Positions 17,922 to 25,876 of a stretch of 64,000 nt of DNA are shown here, piece after piece. Position 1 is the first letter of the stretch. Each line of letters starts with the position of its first letter. The position numbers were made by a program, and so were the translations under genes. Below the pieces are notes generated by a model that ran no database searches, was not told the DNA's origin, and was given only the letters and a program-made list of their open reading frames with translations. Source of the DNA: Gammaproteobacteria bacterium (lineage in GTDB: Bacteria > Pseudomonadota > Gammaproteobacteria > Thiohalobacterales > Thiohalobacteraceae); assembly GCA_018819175.1 (NCBI GenBank), contig JAHJQQ010000011.1, positions 1-64,000 of the forward strand, in the 5' to 3' direction.

Positions 17922-17981
17922 GGCACCAATTAAGTGCATTTTGCTGGTGCGTGGGTTTGTGATGCTCCCTTATTTGGTGCG
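17922..17981 (+). promoter_or_regulatory. NtrC-type sites upstream of glnK
   Basis: Bases 17922-17938, GGCACCAATTAAGTGCA, differ from TGCACC-N5-GGTGCA at two positions. A second site at 17965-17981 keeps the right half GGTGCG. Measured from the start predicted by the sigma54 element at 18045-18060, their centres lie near -141 and -98. This is the same geometry as upstream of fmdA. NtrC binding is inferred. Confidence 0.6.
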
Positions 17982-18044
17982 AATAATCCGGCTGCGGACG
18001 AGTGAATTAGCTTTAACTCATTGAATATTATTATTTTATGAATG

Positions 18045-18060
18045 TGGCATAGGATCTGCT
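18045..18060 (+). promoter_or_regulatory. sigma54 promoter of glnK-amtB
   Basis: TGGCATAGGATCTGCT has GG and GC at the exact -24/-12 spacing and two departures from TGGCAC-N5-TTGCW. An AT-rich run at 18011-18041 between it and the NtrC-like sites could bind IHF. glnK-amtB operons are classic NtrC/RpoN targets, so the assignment agrees with family knowledge. The predicted leader is about 213 nt. Confidence 0.7.
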
Positions 18061-18153
18061 ATTGCTAGGTCGTATCCCAAGTTAGAAGGTTCAACGCGTT
18101 CGGAGCAGTCACATTTCCTCCCCCCGATTATTTGCTTGATGGAGATTATTAAC

Positions 18154-18255
18154 ATGCATGAAGTTTTGAGCATCCTCCAAGTTGGTATCCGGTCGCCTGA
18201 TCTTCGGGATTGCCAAGAGTCAGTTGTTTTTTGTTCGCGTGACCCGGGCTGTTAG
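18154..18255 (+). CDS. Possible 33-aa leader ORF before glnK
   Basis: ATG at 18154 is preceded by GGAG with 9 nt spacing and runs 33 codons to a TAG that lies 28 nt before glnK. It sits inside the predicted sigma54 leader. The product has no known motif. It may be a translated leader or a chance frame; spacing and ribosome binding site are the only support. Confidence 0.3.
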   Translation: MHEVLSILQVGIRSPDLRDCQESVVFCSRDPGC

Positions 18256-18283
18256 GCACGGGTTTCCCTGAAGGAGAGGATCC

Positions 18284-18622
18284 ATGAAGTTAGTCACAGC
18301 AATCATCAAGCCCTTCAAGCTGGATGACGTCCGCGAGGCGCTGTCCGAGATAGGGGTGCAGGGTGTCACCGTTACCGAAGTCAAGGGCTTTGGTCGTCAG
18401 AAAGGCCATACCGAGTTATACCGCGGCGCCGAATACGTGGTCGATTTTCTGCCCAAGGTGAAACTGGAGGTTGCCATCAATGACGATCTTACAGAGCGAG
18501 TCATTGAGGCAATCACTAAGGCAGCCAATACCGGCAAGATCGGCGATGGGAAAATCTTCGTCTATACGCTAGAACAGGCCATTCGCATTCGTACCGGCGA
18601 GACCGGTCCCGAGGCGTTGTAA
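18284..18622 (+). CDS. glnK: Nitrogen regulatory protein PII (GlnK)
   Basis: Product of 112 aa, the standard PII length. The T-loop carries the uridylylation site Tyr51 (GHTELYRGAEYVVDF), and the C-terminal signature is KIGDGKIFV. PII senses 2-oxoglutarate, ATP/ADP and glutamine status and controls NtrB, GlnE and AmtB. The amtB gene begins 46 nt later, so this is GlnK. AAGGAGAGG precedes the ATG. Confidence 0.96.
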   Translation: MKLVTAIIKPFKLDDVREALSEIGVQGVTVTEVKGFGRQKGHTELYRGAEYVVDFLPKVKLEVAINDDLTERVIEAITKAANTGKIGDGKIFVYTLEQAIRIRTGETGPEAL

Positions 18623-18668
18623 GAGAATCAAATCAAATACGTAACAATCTGTTACGGAGGGCTGAAAA

Positions 18669-19937
18669 GTGGAACAGTTGCTTGAACTGAGTTATGCGCT
18701 CGACACATTTTACTTCTTGATGTCGGGTGCGCTGGTAATGTGGATGGCTGCGGGCTTTGCAATGCTCGAAGCCGGTCTGGTGCGGTCTAAGAACACTGCG
18801 GAAATTCTCACCAAGAATATCGCGCTGTTTGCTGTGGCATCTATCATGTACATGCTGGTGGGTTACGGCATCATGTACCCGGGGGATGCGGCAGTGAGTT
18901 CCTGGTGGCCGGGTCTGCATGGCATTTTGGGCATGACAGATAATGAAACCGCAGCGGTAACAGCCGGTGGTGAAGGTGCACCGTACTACTCTAAATTGTC
19001 GGACTTCTTCTTCCAGGTGGTGTTCGTCGCGACCGCCATGTCGGTTGTGTCAGGTGCCATCGCCGAGCGTATGAAACTGTGGGCCTTCCTGGTCTTCGCG
19101 GTTGTCATGACCGGTTTCATCTACCCGATGCAGGGTTACTGGAAGTGGGGTGGTGGCTTCCTGGATGGTCTGGGCTTCAACGACTTTGCTGGTTCCGGTA
19201 TCGTGCATCTGTGCGGCGCGACAGCAGCCCTGGCGGGTGTGCTGTTACTCGGTGCTCGTAAAGGCAAGTACGGCCCGAACGGTCAGATTCATCCGATACC
19301 GGGTGCCAATCTGCCTTTGGCTACGCTGGGTACTTTCATCCTGTGGTTGGGCTGGTTCGGCTTTAACGGTGGTTCCGAGCTCAAGATCTCCAATGTGGAA
19401 GAGGCGAATGCCGTAGCCCTGGTGTTCGTGAACACCAACATGGCTGCAGCGGGCGGTCTGGTCGCGGCGGCACTTACGGCTCGTATGCTGTTCGGCAAGA
19501 CCGATCTGACCATGGTACTCAACGGCGCACTGGCGGGTCTGGTTGCCATCACCGCTGAGCCGCTGGCGGGTAGCCCGCTGCTCTCCACGATCATCGGTGC
19601 CATCGGCGGCGTGCTGGTCGTGTTCTCGATCCTGGGCTTGGACAAGCTGAAGATCGATGATCCGGTCGGTGCCATCTCCGTTCACGGTGTGGTCGGTATG
19701 TGGGGTCTGATCGCGGTTGCCTGGAGTAATGCGGAGGCGAGTCTCAGCGCTCAGCTGATCGGTCTGGGTACCATCTTCGCTTGGGTGTTCGTGACCAGTA
19801 TGGTGACCTGGTTCATCATCAAGATGGTAATGGGCATCCGCGTGAGTCCGGAAGAAGAATACGAAGGTGTCGATCTGGGTGAATGTGGCGTGGAAGCCTA
19901 CCCTGAGTTCACCGGTAACAGAGGTTCCGGTATATAA
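18669..19937 (+). CDS. amtB: Ammonium transporter AmtB
   Basis: Product of 422 aa with about eleven membrane helices and family motifs (GAIAERMKLWAF, GGGFLDGLGFNDFAGSGIVH with the conserved pore His, GGSELKISN). Unlike E. coli AmtB no clear signal peptide is present; the N-terminus starts MEQLLELSYALDTFYFLMSG. A GTG start is used, with GGAGGG upstream. GlnK plugs the cytoplasmic pore when nitrogen is sufficient. A strong terminator follows. Confidence 0.95.
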   Translation: MEQLLELSYALDTFYFLMSGALVMWMAAGFAMLEAGLVRSKNTAEILTKNIALFAVASIMYMLVGYGIMYPGDAAVSSWWPGLHGILGMTDNETAAVTAGGEGAPYYSKLSDFFFQVVFVATAMSVVSGAIAERMKLWAFLVFAVVMTGFIYPMQGYWKWGGGFLDGLGFNDFAGSGIVHLCGATAALAGVLLLGARKGKYGPNGQIHPIPGANLPLATLGTFILWLGWFGFNGGSELKISNVEEANAVALVFVNTNMAAAGGLVAAALTARMLFGKTDLTMVLNGALAGLVAITAEPLAGSPLLSTIIGAIGGVLVVFSILGLDKLKIDDPVGAISVHGVVGMWGLIAVAWSNAEASLSAQLIGLGTIFAWVFVTSMVTWFIIKMVMGIRVSPEEEYEGVDLGECGVEAYPEFTGNRGSGI

Positions 19938-19966
19938 GTAGTCCCCTTATCCAGGGAAGGATACCG

Positions 19967-19994
19967 ACGGGCGCCGAAAGGCGCCCGTTTTTTA
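19967..19994 (+). terminator. Rho-independent terminator of glnK-amtB
   Basis: ACGGGCGCC and GGCGCCCGT form a GC-rich stem with a GAAA tetraloop followed by T7. It lies about 30 nt after the amtB stop. Confidence 0.92.
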
Positions 19995-20013
19995 TTGCAC
20001 AGAATTCAGGGAA

Positions 20014-20096
20014 AAATAGGGGTCAGAGATGAATTAAGTACTACTCATAACAAGATAACCACATTGGTGGTGGAATTCGTCTCTGCCCCCCTATTG
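20014..20096. repeat. Imperfect inverted repeat (GGGGTCAGAGA type)
   Basis: AATAGGGGTCAGAGATGAAT is answered by ATTCGTCTCTGCCCCCCTAT about 40 bp later, with two or three mismatches. This REP-like unit is common in gammaproteobacteria. It fills the gap between the amtB terminator and the CDGSH gene. Confidence 0.7.
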
Positions 20097-20099
20097 TTA

Positions 20100-20336
20100 T
20101 TACAGCTTCTTATGCGTCCCGTCACAAAACGGTTTATCCGCGCTCTGCTTGCAACCGCACAGCCACATCTTCTTCTTTTCGGTGATCTCGACCTTCACAG
20201 GTGAAAACTCGCCGCCTTTATGTGAGCCGTCGCAGAAGGGTTGATTCTTGGACTTGCCGCAAGCGCACCACCAATAGGTACCGGCCTCGAGTTCCAGTGC
20301 ATACGGGGCCTTCTGTGCAATCTCGGGTTGTGCCAT
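20100..20336 (-). CDS. Tandem CDGSH iron-sulfur protein
   Basis: Product of 78 aa. Two CDGSH motifs are present: WCACGKSKNQPFCDGSH and LCGCKQSADKPFCDGTH, each with the three Cys and one His that hold a [2Fe-2S] cluster in MitoNEET-type proteins. The ATG at 20336 has AGGAGG upstream, so the frame's earlier in-frame start is rejected. It is a cytoplasmic redox or iron-sulfur transfer protein of unknown specific role. It lies near the FetAB exporter but on the opposite strand. Confidence 0.9.
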   Translation of the reverse strand: MAQPEIAQKAPYALELEAGTYWWCACGKSKNQPFCDGSHKGGEFSPVKVEITEKKKMWLCGCKQSADKPFCDGTHKKL

Positions 20337-20465
20337 GCTGCCTCCTACCATTAACTGAGTGATCGTTGGCGGCGACCATACGCTGTGGATTATGAGACGT
20401 AAAGCCCGCGGGTTTTACGGGAATAGGCTGCGCTCAATGATGAATTTACACAGCAGGTGACGTAA

Positions 20466-21071
20466 GTGCGGCTCCGGGCGGAAGGATTGCGCTGCGAAGG
20501 CCTGGGTCCGATCGATCTTGCGGTCGAGGCCGGCGACTGCCTGTGTCTGTCCGGCCCGTCCGGTGCGGGTAAGACACGCTTGCTGCGCATGCTTGCCGAT
20601 CTCGATCCGCATCAGGGTAGCTGTTATCTCGATGGTGTGGCGTCAGCGCGGATTCCACCGCCGCAGTGGCGTAAACAGGTTGCGCTGCTGCCTGCCGAAA
20701 GTCGCTGGTGGGGTGTATCGGTCGCCGACCATTTCCCGACTGATTGCTTGCTGGAATTGTCATCCATTGATTTGCCCGACAAGGCCTGGCAGTGGCATGT
20801 CGATCGCCTGTCGAGTGGCGAACGTCAGCGCCTGGCCTTGCTGCGGGTGCTGGCCAATCAGCCCAAAGTATTGCTGCTGGATGAGCCGACCGCGAATCTG
20901 GACACGCGCAATGCCGAGCGTATCGAAGCACTGATTGCCGATTATCAATGTAACCATCAGGCCGCCGTGATCTGGGTAAGCCATGACGCGGCACAGATCG
21001 CGCGCGTGAGTCAGCGCCAGCTGCGCATCGAACAAGGCCGCTTGCTCACGACATCGGAGGCCGCTGCATGA
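20466..21071 (+). CDS. fetA: Iron export ABC ATPase FetA (YbbL)
   Basis: Product of 201 aa, a short ABC ATPase with Walker A GPSGAGKT, signature LSSGERQRLALLRV and Walker B VLLLDEPTANLD. Its 3' end overlaps fetB by an ATGA, which fixes the pairing with the UPF0014 permease. FetAB exports iron and gives peroxide resistance in E. coli. The GTG start at 20466 gives the compact FetA N-terminus. Confidence 0.85.
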   Translation: MRLRAEGLRCEGLGPIDLAVEAGDCLCLSGPSGAGKTRLLRMLADLDPHQGSCYLDGVASARIPPPQWRKQVALLPAESRWWGVSVADHFPTDCLLELSSIDLPDKAWQWHVDRLSSGERQRLALLRVLANQPKVLLLDEPTANLDTRNAERIEALIADYQCNHQAAVIWVSHDAAQIARVSQRQLRIEQGRLLTTSEAAA

Positions 21072-21865
21072 CTCATCTCAGTGCCTTCGATCTGGCCATC
21101 GCCGCTCTGCTGGTTATCCTGCTCGCCATACTGTCGGCACGCGTGCAACGTGATCTGGCGGTGCAGATACTGATCGCCGCGTTACGCACGACCGTACAAT
21201 TGCTGTTGGTCGGCTTGGTATTGAAGACACTGTTCACGCATGTGCACTGGGGCTGGGTCGGCCTGATGGCAACCTTCATGCTCCTGGTTGCCGGGCGCGA
21301 AGTGACGGCACGCCAGGCGCGTGGGCTGACGCGTGGTTGGGGAATTGCCGTCGGCACGTTGTCGATGTTTCTATCGTCTTTTGCGGTGACCCTGTTCGCG
21401 CTGATCGCCATTATCGGCACCGATCCCTGGTATGCGCCGCAATATGCGATCCCGCTGCTCGGCATGTTGCTCGGCAACACCATGAGCGGCGTTGCCATCA
21501 GCATGGACCGCCTGACCCAGCAGGCCTATCAGCAACGCGCCGAAATCGAAGCGCGCTTGATGCTCGGCCAGAGTTCGCGCGAAGCGTTGCGTGATTACAA
21601 ACGCGACGCCGTACGCGCCGGTCTGATTCCCATCATCAACGCCATGGCCGCCGCCGGCGTGGTGAGCCTGCCCGGCATGATGACCGGCCAGATACTTGCC
21701 GGCGCCGAACCTGTCGAGGCGGTGAAGTATCAAATATTGATCATGTTCCTGATCGCCGTCGGCACCGGCCTTGGCACGCTCGCCGCCGTCGGCATCGCTT
21801 CCCGCCGCCTGTTCGATGAACGTCAGCGCCTGCGCCTGGACCGACTGCAATCCGCGCGTTCCTGA
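21068..21865 (+). CDS. fetB: Iron export permease FetB (UPF0014)
   Basis: Product of 265 aa with about six or seven membrane helices. Family marks are GREVTARQARG, GMLLGNTMSGVAISMDRL and SLPGMMTGQILAGAEPVEAVKYQI. It is the membrane half of the FetAB exporter and is translationally coupled to fetA. The tail is basic and cytoplasmic. Confidence 0.9.
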   Translation: MTHLSAFDLAIAALLVILLAILSARVQRDLAVQILIAALRTTVQLLLVGLVLKTLFTHVHWGWVGLMATFMLLVAGREVTARQARGLTRGWGIAVGTLSMFLSSFAVTLFALIAIIGTDPWYAPQYAIPLLGMLLGNTMSGVAISMDRLTQQAYQQRAEIEARLMLGQSSREALRDYKRDAVRAGLIPIINAMAAAGVVSLPGMMTGQILAGAEPVEAVKYQILIMFLIAVGTGLGTLAAVGIASRRLFDERQRLRLDRLQSARS

Positions 21866-21946
21866 CTTGGCGAACGCACATGCAAAGGGCATAGTAACGC
21901 TATAAAGAACACTAAGTCTGCTCGCCGCAGACAAGAATGCCTCCAG

Positions 21947-21996
21947 ATCCCCTCTCCCTCAGGGAGAGGGTTAGGGAGAGGGTTAGGGAGAGGGGA
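21947..21996. repeat. CCCTCTCCC/GGGAGAGGG hairpin repeat
   Basis: CCCCTCTCCCTCAGGGAGAG begins a hairpin, followed by further TTAGGGAGAGGG units. Related copies occur at about 30054-30091 and 31976-32077. It lies just before the DUF4124 gene and may form part of its leader. Confidence 0.7.
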
Positions 21997-22001
21997 ATAA
22001 C

Positions 22002-22460
22002 ATGCACCGCACAACAATGGCCAGCCTAATAACAATACTGCTCTGCGCACTCGCGCCCATTGCCTCCGCCGAAGTCTATAAATGGACCGACGCGCAGGGC
22101 AACGTACATTTCGGTGACAAGCCACCCGCTGGAAAATCCGAAACTATCAATCTGCCGACCCACGAAGCACCCGCTGTGCCCGCCGTGTCGGAAGACCGCA
22201 TCGAAAAACAGAAGCGCCTGCTGGATGCCTACGCCGAAGAGCGCCGCCTCAAAAACGAGACCGACGAAAAGGCGCGTAAGGAAAAGGCTGAGCGTAAACA
22301 GAGATGCGCCGACCTGCGCGATGACCTGCGCAACCAAGAAGACGCCGGGAGCATCTATACCCTGGACAAGAACGGCGAACGTGTATATTTATCCAATGAG
22401 CAGCGCGAGGCTTCAACGGCAGCGTTGCGCAAGGAAGTGGAGTATTGGTGTGGGAAGTAG
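22002..22460 (+). CDS. DUF4124-domain exported protein
   Basis: Product of 152 aa. A signal peptide ends in ALAPIASA, followed by EVYKWTDAQGNVHFGDKPP, the defining DUF4124 segment. The rest is Lys/Glu-rich and predicted helical (EKQKRLLDAYAEERRLKNE), probably a coiled coil, with a C-terminal Cys. Such proteins are periplasmic and of unknown function. The start at 22002 is chosen because it begins the signal peptide. Confidence 0.82.
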   Translation: MHRTTMASLITILLCALAPIASAEVYKWTDAQGNVHFGDKPPAGKSETINLPTHEAPAVPAVSEDRIEKQKRLLDAYAEERRLKNETDEKARKEKAERKQRCADLRDDLRNQEDAGSIYTLDKNGERVYLSNEQREASTAALRKEVEYWCGK

Positions 22461-22529
22461 CCTGTGTATGCAGGGAGCCAAGCTGTCGCTGGCTAGTTCT
22501 AATGTATTAGTCGTTAGATGTGGCTCGCT

Positions 22530-23003
22530 ATGAACATCGACGATTTAGAAACCGTCGAATTGCTCCGATTACATTCAAAAGCTACGGAAGAATTAAGACG
22601 ACGTAAGATAGTGCGGACGAACAATAACCCGCTAGGCGATTACACTGAGTGGCTGGTCGCGAAGTGTATGGGACTGAGGCTTGCTGAAAATTCCAAGGCG
22701 GGTTATGACGCAATATCTGATACGGGAGTGACGTTTCAGATAAAAGGACGTCGAATAACGCCATCAAATAAATCAAGGCAGCTAAGCGCTATTCGTAATT
22801 ATGATACTAAGGATTTTGATTGGCTTGTCGCAGTGATATTTGATCAAAACTTCGATATCTTGAATGTGTACCTAGTCCCGCATGAGGTTATTGGGGAATA
22901 TTGCCCGCATAGAGATCACGTAAATGGAAGGGTGGTAGTGATGTCTGGTCCTATTATAAAGGATAGTCGCGTAACGGATATTTCAGATCAATTTCAGGCC
23001 TAG
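22530..23003 (+). CDS. Hypothetical protein, possible PD-(D/E)XK-type fold
   Basis: Product of 157 aa beginning MNIDDLETVELLRLH. The stretch GDYTEWLVAKCMGL ... AGYDAISDTGVTFQIKGRR fits an E-(x)n-D-(x)n-QIK pattern seen in restriction-endonuclease-like folds. I recall similar small orphan proteins annotated only as domains of unknown function. The coding region is noticeably AT-richer than its neighbours, which suggests transfer. It stands alone between the DUF4124 gene and a glyoxalase-like gene, with no methylase or partner. Nuclease activity is only a guess. Confidence 0.6.
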   Translation: MNIDDLETVELLRLHSKATEELRRRKIVRTNNNPLGDYTEWLVAKCMGLRLAENSKAGYDAISDTGVTFQIKGRRITPSNKSRQLSAIRNYDTKDFDWLVAVIFDQNFDILNVYLVPHEVIGEYCPHRDHVNGRVVVMSGPIIKDSRVTDISDQFQA

Positions 23004-23073
23004 ATATAAATTCTATGTCTCTTCCCCCATCTTGAGACATGTGATCTTAAGGAGATCCATCCAAAGGAGGAAT

Positions 23074-23472
23074 ATGGTCAGCCCACTAACAAAAGGCATC
23101 CACCACCTCGGCTTAACCGTCTCCAATCTCGAAGAAAGCGCCGCGTTCTTTGTGTCGCTATTGGGTTGGAAAGAAGTGCGAAGGGATAATGATTACCCAG
23201 CCATCTTCGTCAGTGATGGCACGGTCATGTTGACGCTATGGCAGACCCGGAAAGACCCATCGATACCTTTCGACAAAGATCAGAATGTCGGGTTGCATCA
23301 CGTGGCGATTGCGGTTGAGAGTGAAGCAGATCTCGTCGGTCTCCACGAAAAACTGGTGCAGAACAGCATCAGAGTCGAATTCGCGCCGGAGTTGTTAAGG
23401 CAAGGCCCCGCCAAGCACATGATGTGCTACGAGCCGAGTGGGATTCGGGTGGAATTTATTTGGCTAGGCTGA
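23074..23472 (+). CDS. VOC (glyoxalase/dioxygenase) family protein
   Basis: Product of 132 aa. It has the vicinal oxygen chelate fold signatures GIHHLGLTVSNLEESAAFF at the start, NVGLHHVAIAVES in the middle and YEPSGIRVEFIWLG at the end. Conserved His and Glu positions are present in both halves. The ATG at 23074 follows AAAGGAGG at ideal spacing. The substrate cannot be deduced. Confidence 0.85.
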   Translation: MVSPLTKGIHHLGLTVSNLEESAAFFVSLLGWKEVRRDNDYPAIFVSDGTVMLTLWQTRKDPSIPFDKDQNVGLHHVAIAVESEADLVGLHEKLVQNSIRVEFAPELLRQGPAKHMMCYEPSGIRVEFIWLG

Positions 23473-23543
23473 GAATAGATTTGACCAGAGATTAATGCAC
23501 AAATTTACAAATGTGCAGGGGGTGTTGATCGTGCAACTTGAAT

Positions 23544-25598
23544 TCACGAACCGCAAATAAGGGTTGATGACTTCGCGGTTTTGCGTTTGGCCGATGCGAT
23601 CAATCCGGCCAGCCCAGCACCAAAGAGCCATGCCGCACCTGGCAACGGCACCGCTGAAACTTGCGGTGTCAGCACAAAACCCACTTGCCCTGTCGTCATG
23701 TCATCCAGCAGGCCATAGCCCAGGATCTGCCCGGCTGCATTGGCGCGATAGCTGTTTGCCAAGTACCCCCATCCCGCCGAGGTCAATTCATTCTCAAGGA
23801 AAATGCCCAGATCAACGACGCCATCTTCCATCGTAAAGGCAAAAGCACGATTGCCGAGTAATGTGTCATTTAAGTCGTATAGCTGGTAATAACCTAGTGC
23901 CAGGCCGTCATCACCTAGGTAATCGAAACGGCTATGTGATACGCCATTGCTTTTGAATGAGAGGTCAATGCCGATGGTCTGACCTGCTGTCGGATCATAG
24001 AACCATGCGGTTTGGCCAGCTAGCATGCCAGCACTATTATAGCTTGTGGCATATCCAACCACTTGCCCAAATTCGTTAAGGAATGTGGCTGAGCTATTTC
24101 TGCCACCAATCGCGCCAGTGTGTGCTGCGTCAACGAGGCCTATATTGATGGTGTTTTCGCCATTGAAAAGCCAAGCACTGTAACCTGCTTTTTCGCCGGT
24201 ATTATCGTAACGCTCAGCAGTGCCTATGGCTTGACCCGCTTCATTGAGGGCGCGGAAATCACCGTATCTATATCCATCCGTGCTGCGTGTATGTTCGTCA
24301 TCAATTAGCCCGATTCTCATAGTATTCACAGTGTTGTATAGCCACACGCTATTGCCGATGTTGTTGCCTGAGTTATTGAAACGCGAGGCTTTTCCTATGG
24401 CATAGCCAGCTTGATTGAGAGCATCGACGCCAGTGATCTGTGACCCATCGGTGCTGCGTGTGTGTTCTGCATCTGCGAGACCAATGTTGTTAGTGGTGCC
24501 ATTGCTATATAACCAGGCACTTGTTCCGGTAGGGTTGCCGATGGAATCGTATCGTTGAGCTGTCCCAGCTACCTGAATTGAATCATTGATAAATCGGACC
24601 GAGTTGTACTGGTGGCCATCAGTTTTCGTGTGTGCTGCATCAAATAGGCCGATCTTAGTGGTGTTTCCACCACTGTATAGCCAGGAGCTCATACCTATAG
24701 CTACGCCGTTCTCGCGATAGCGAAAAGCCGAACCTGCAACTTGTCCGGATGCGTTGAATAATTCGGCATTGCTATAACGGTATCCACCTGAGCCTGTATG
24801 CTCAGCGTCAACGAGTCCGATATTAATCGTGTTACCGGCACTATGTAGCCATGCGCTTTGACCATTGTCGCTCCCATTGCTGAGGTAACGATTTGCATGA
24901 CCGAAGACGTGACCTGCATCGTTAAGGTGCTCCACAGTGTTGTAACGATAACCATTTGCGCCCGTATGTTCGCCATCTGTCAGGCCCGCATTAGTTGTGG
25001 CTCCGTTGCTATATAGCCATGCGGTTCTGCCATTATCGGTTCCGCTGCTGCCATATCTAAAAGAGTAGCCCGCTACCTGACCGGCTGCGTTAAGAAATCG
25101 TGTATAGCTATATCTCGTAGAGTCACTACTGCGCGTGTGCTCAGCATCGGTTAGGCCGATGTTGGTGGTGTTACCGCCGCTATAGAGCCATGCGGTTTCG
25201 CCGTACCCGCTTCCGTCACCGTTTAGTCGTTGGGAAGAGCCCGTGATTTGGCCGTTTGCATTTATAGTATCGGCATAACTGTAACGATAGCCGCTAGCTG
25301 CTGTGTGCTCAGCGTCAGTGAATCCGATATTGGTGGTATCGCCGCCGTTGTATAGCCACGCACTTCGTCCGAGCGAGGCGCCCGTATTGTTGTAGCGTAT
25401 GGAAGTACCAATAATCTGACCCGTCTCGTTATAGGCTGAGAAAAGGCTGCTGCGGTAATTATCCGTGCTGCGCGTATGCTCGGCATCGATGAACCCCGCT
25501 ACATCGATTGTGTAGTTGGGTGCTAAAGCGGAGGCATTGATGACGGATGAAGAGAAAAGAATGCACGCGCTAGCAGATATTTTAAGATGCAGGCCCAT
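23544..25598 (-). CDS. HAF-like repeat exported protein with VPLPA-type sorting tail
   Basis: Product of 684 aa. After a signal peptide (ACILFSSSVINASA) come nine tandem repeats of about 57 residues. Each contains a D-x-EHT/AHT box (DAEHTRSTD, DAEHTAASG and so on), an N..GQ..G segment and xSAWLYxxGxTTNIG. These resemble the HAF family of extracellular repeats. The C-terminus VPLPGAAWLFGAGLAGLI followed by AKRK is a VPLPA variant of the PEP-CTERM signal, cleaved and anchored by an exosortase. No exosortase gene is in the window. The repeats are slightly diverged at the DNA level, so they are not a recent expansion. Surface or matrix role is inferred. Confidence 0.82.
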   Translation of the reverse strand: MGLHLKISASACILFSSSVINASALAPNYTIDVAGFIDAEHTRSTDNYRSSLFSAYNETGQIIGTSIRYNNTGASLGRSAWLYNGGDTTNIGFTDAEHTAASGYRYSYADTINANGQITGSSQRLNGDGSGYGETAWLYSGGNTTNIGLTDAEHTRSSDSTRYSYTRFLNAAGQVAGYSFRYGSSGTDNGRTAWLYSNGATTNAGLTDGEHTGANGYRYNTVEHLNDAGHVFGHANRYLSNGSDNGQSAWLHSAGNTINIGLVDAEHTGSGGYRYSNAELFNASGQVAGSAFRYRENGVAIGMSSWLYSGGNTTKIGLFDAAHTKTDGHQYNSVRFINDSIQVAGTAQRYDSIGNPTGTSAWLYSNGTTNNIGLADAEHTRSTDGSQITGVDALNQAGYAIGKASRFNNSGNNIGNSVWLYNTVNTMRIGLIDDEHTRSTDGYRYGDFRALNEAGQAIGTAERYDNTGEKAGYSAWLFNGENTINIGLVDAAHTGAIGGRNSSATFLNEFGQVVGYATSYNSAGMLAGQTAWFYDPTAGQTIGIDLSFKSNGVSHSRFDYLGDDGLALGYYQLYDLNDTLLGNRAFAFTMEDGVVDLGIFLENELTSAGWGYLANSYRANAAGQILGYGLLDDMTTGQVGFVLTPQVSAVPLPGAAWLFGAGLAGLIASAKRKTAKSSTLICGS

Positions 25599-25876
25599 AA
25601 CGTCTAACCCCCATATGACTTTGTTATTAGTGTGTGCCGCTGCGTCATACAGGCCAGCGTAGGTAGTGACAATAAACCGGCGCTCATTGTGAGCGCAAGA
25701 AATAAATATTTTTCTGCTAGGTTTTTGGGGTGCGGGATGCTATTTTTTGAGTTTTGATAGGTAATTCCGTTACTTGTCTATCATTGGGTGAATATCTCCA
25801 GGCAGATCTTGAGAGTGCGTGGTCGAGTACGTATCCATAAAACAGGCTGATAGTATCCACGGTTCCTGAAAACGGC

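Noticed and set aside
23544..25598. Regularly spaced repeats suggesting a CRISPR array
   Set aside because: The period is about 171 bp with varied sequence and one continuous coding frame, so these are protein repeats. No CRISPR array or cas gene is seen in the window.
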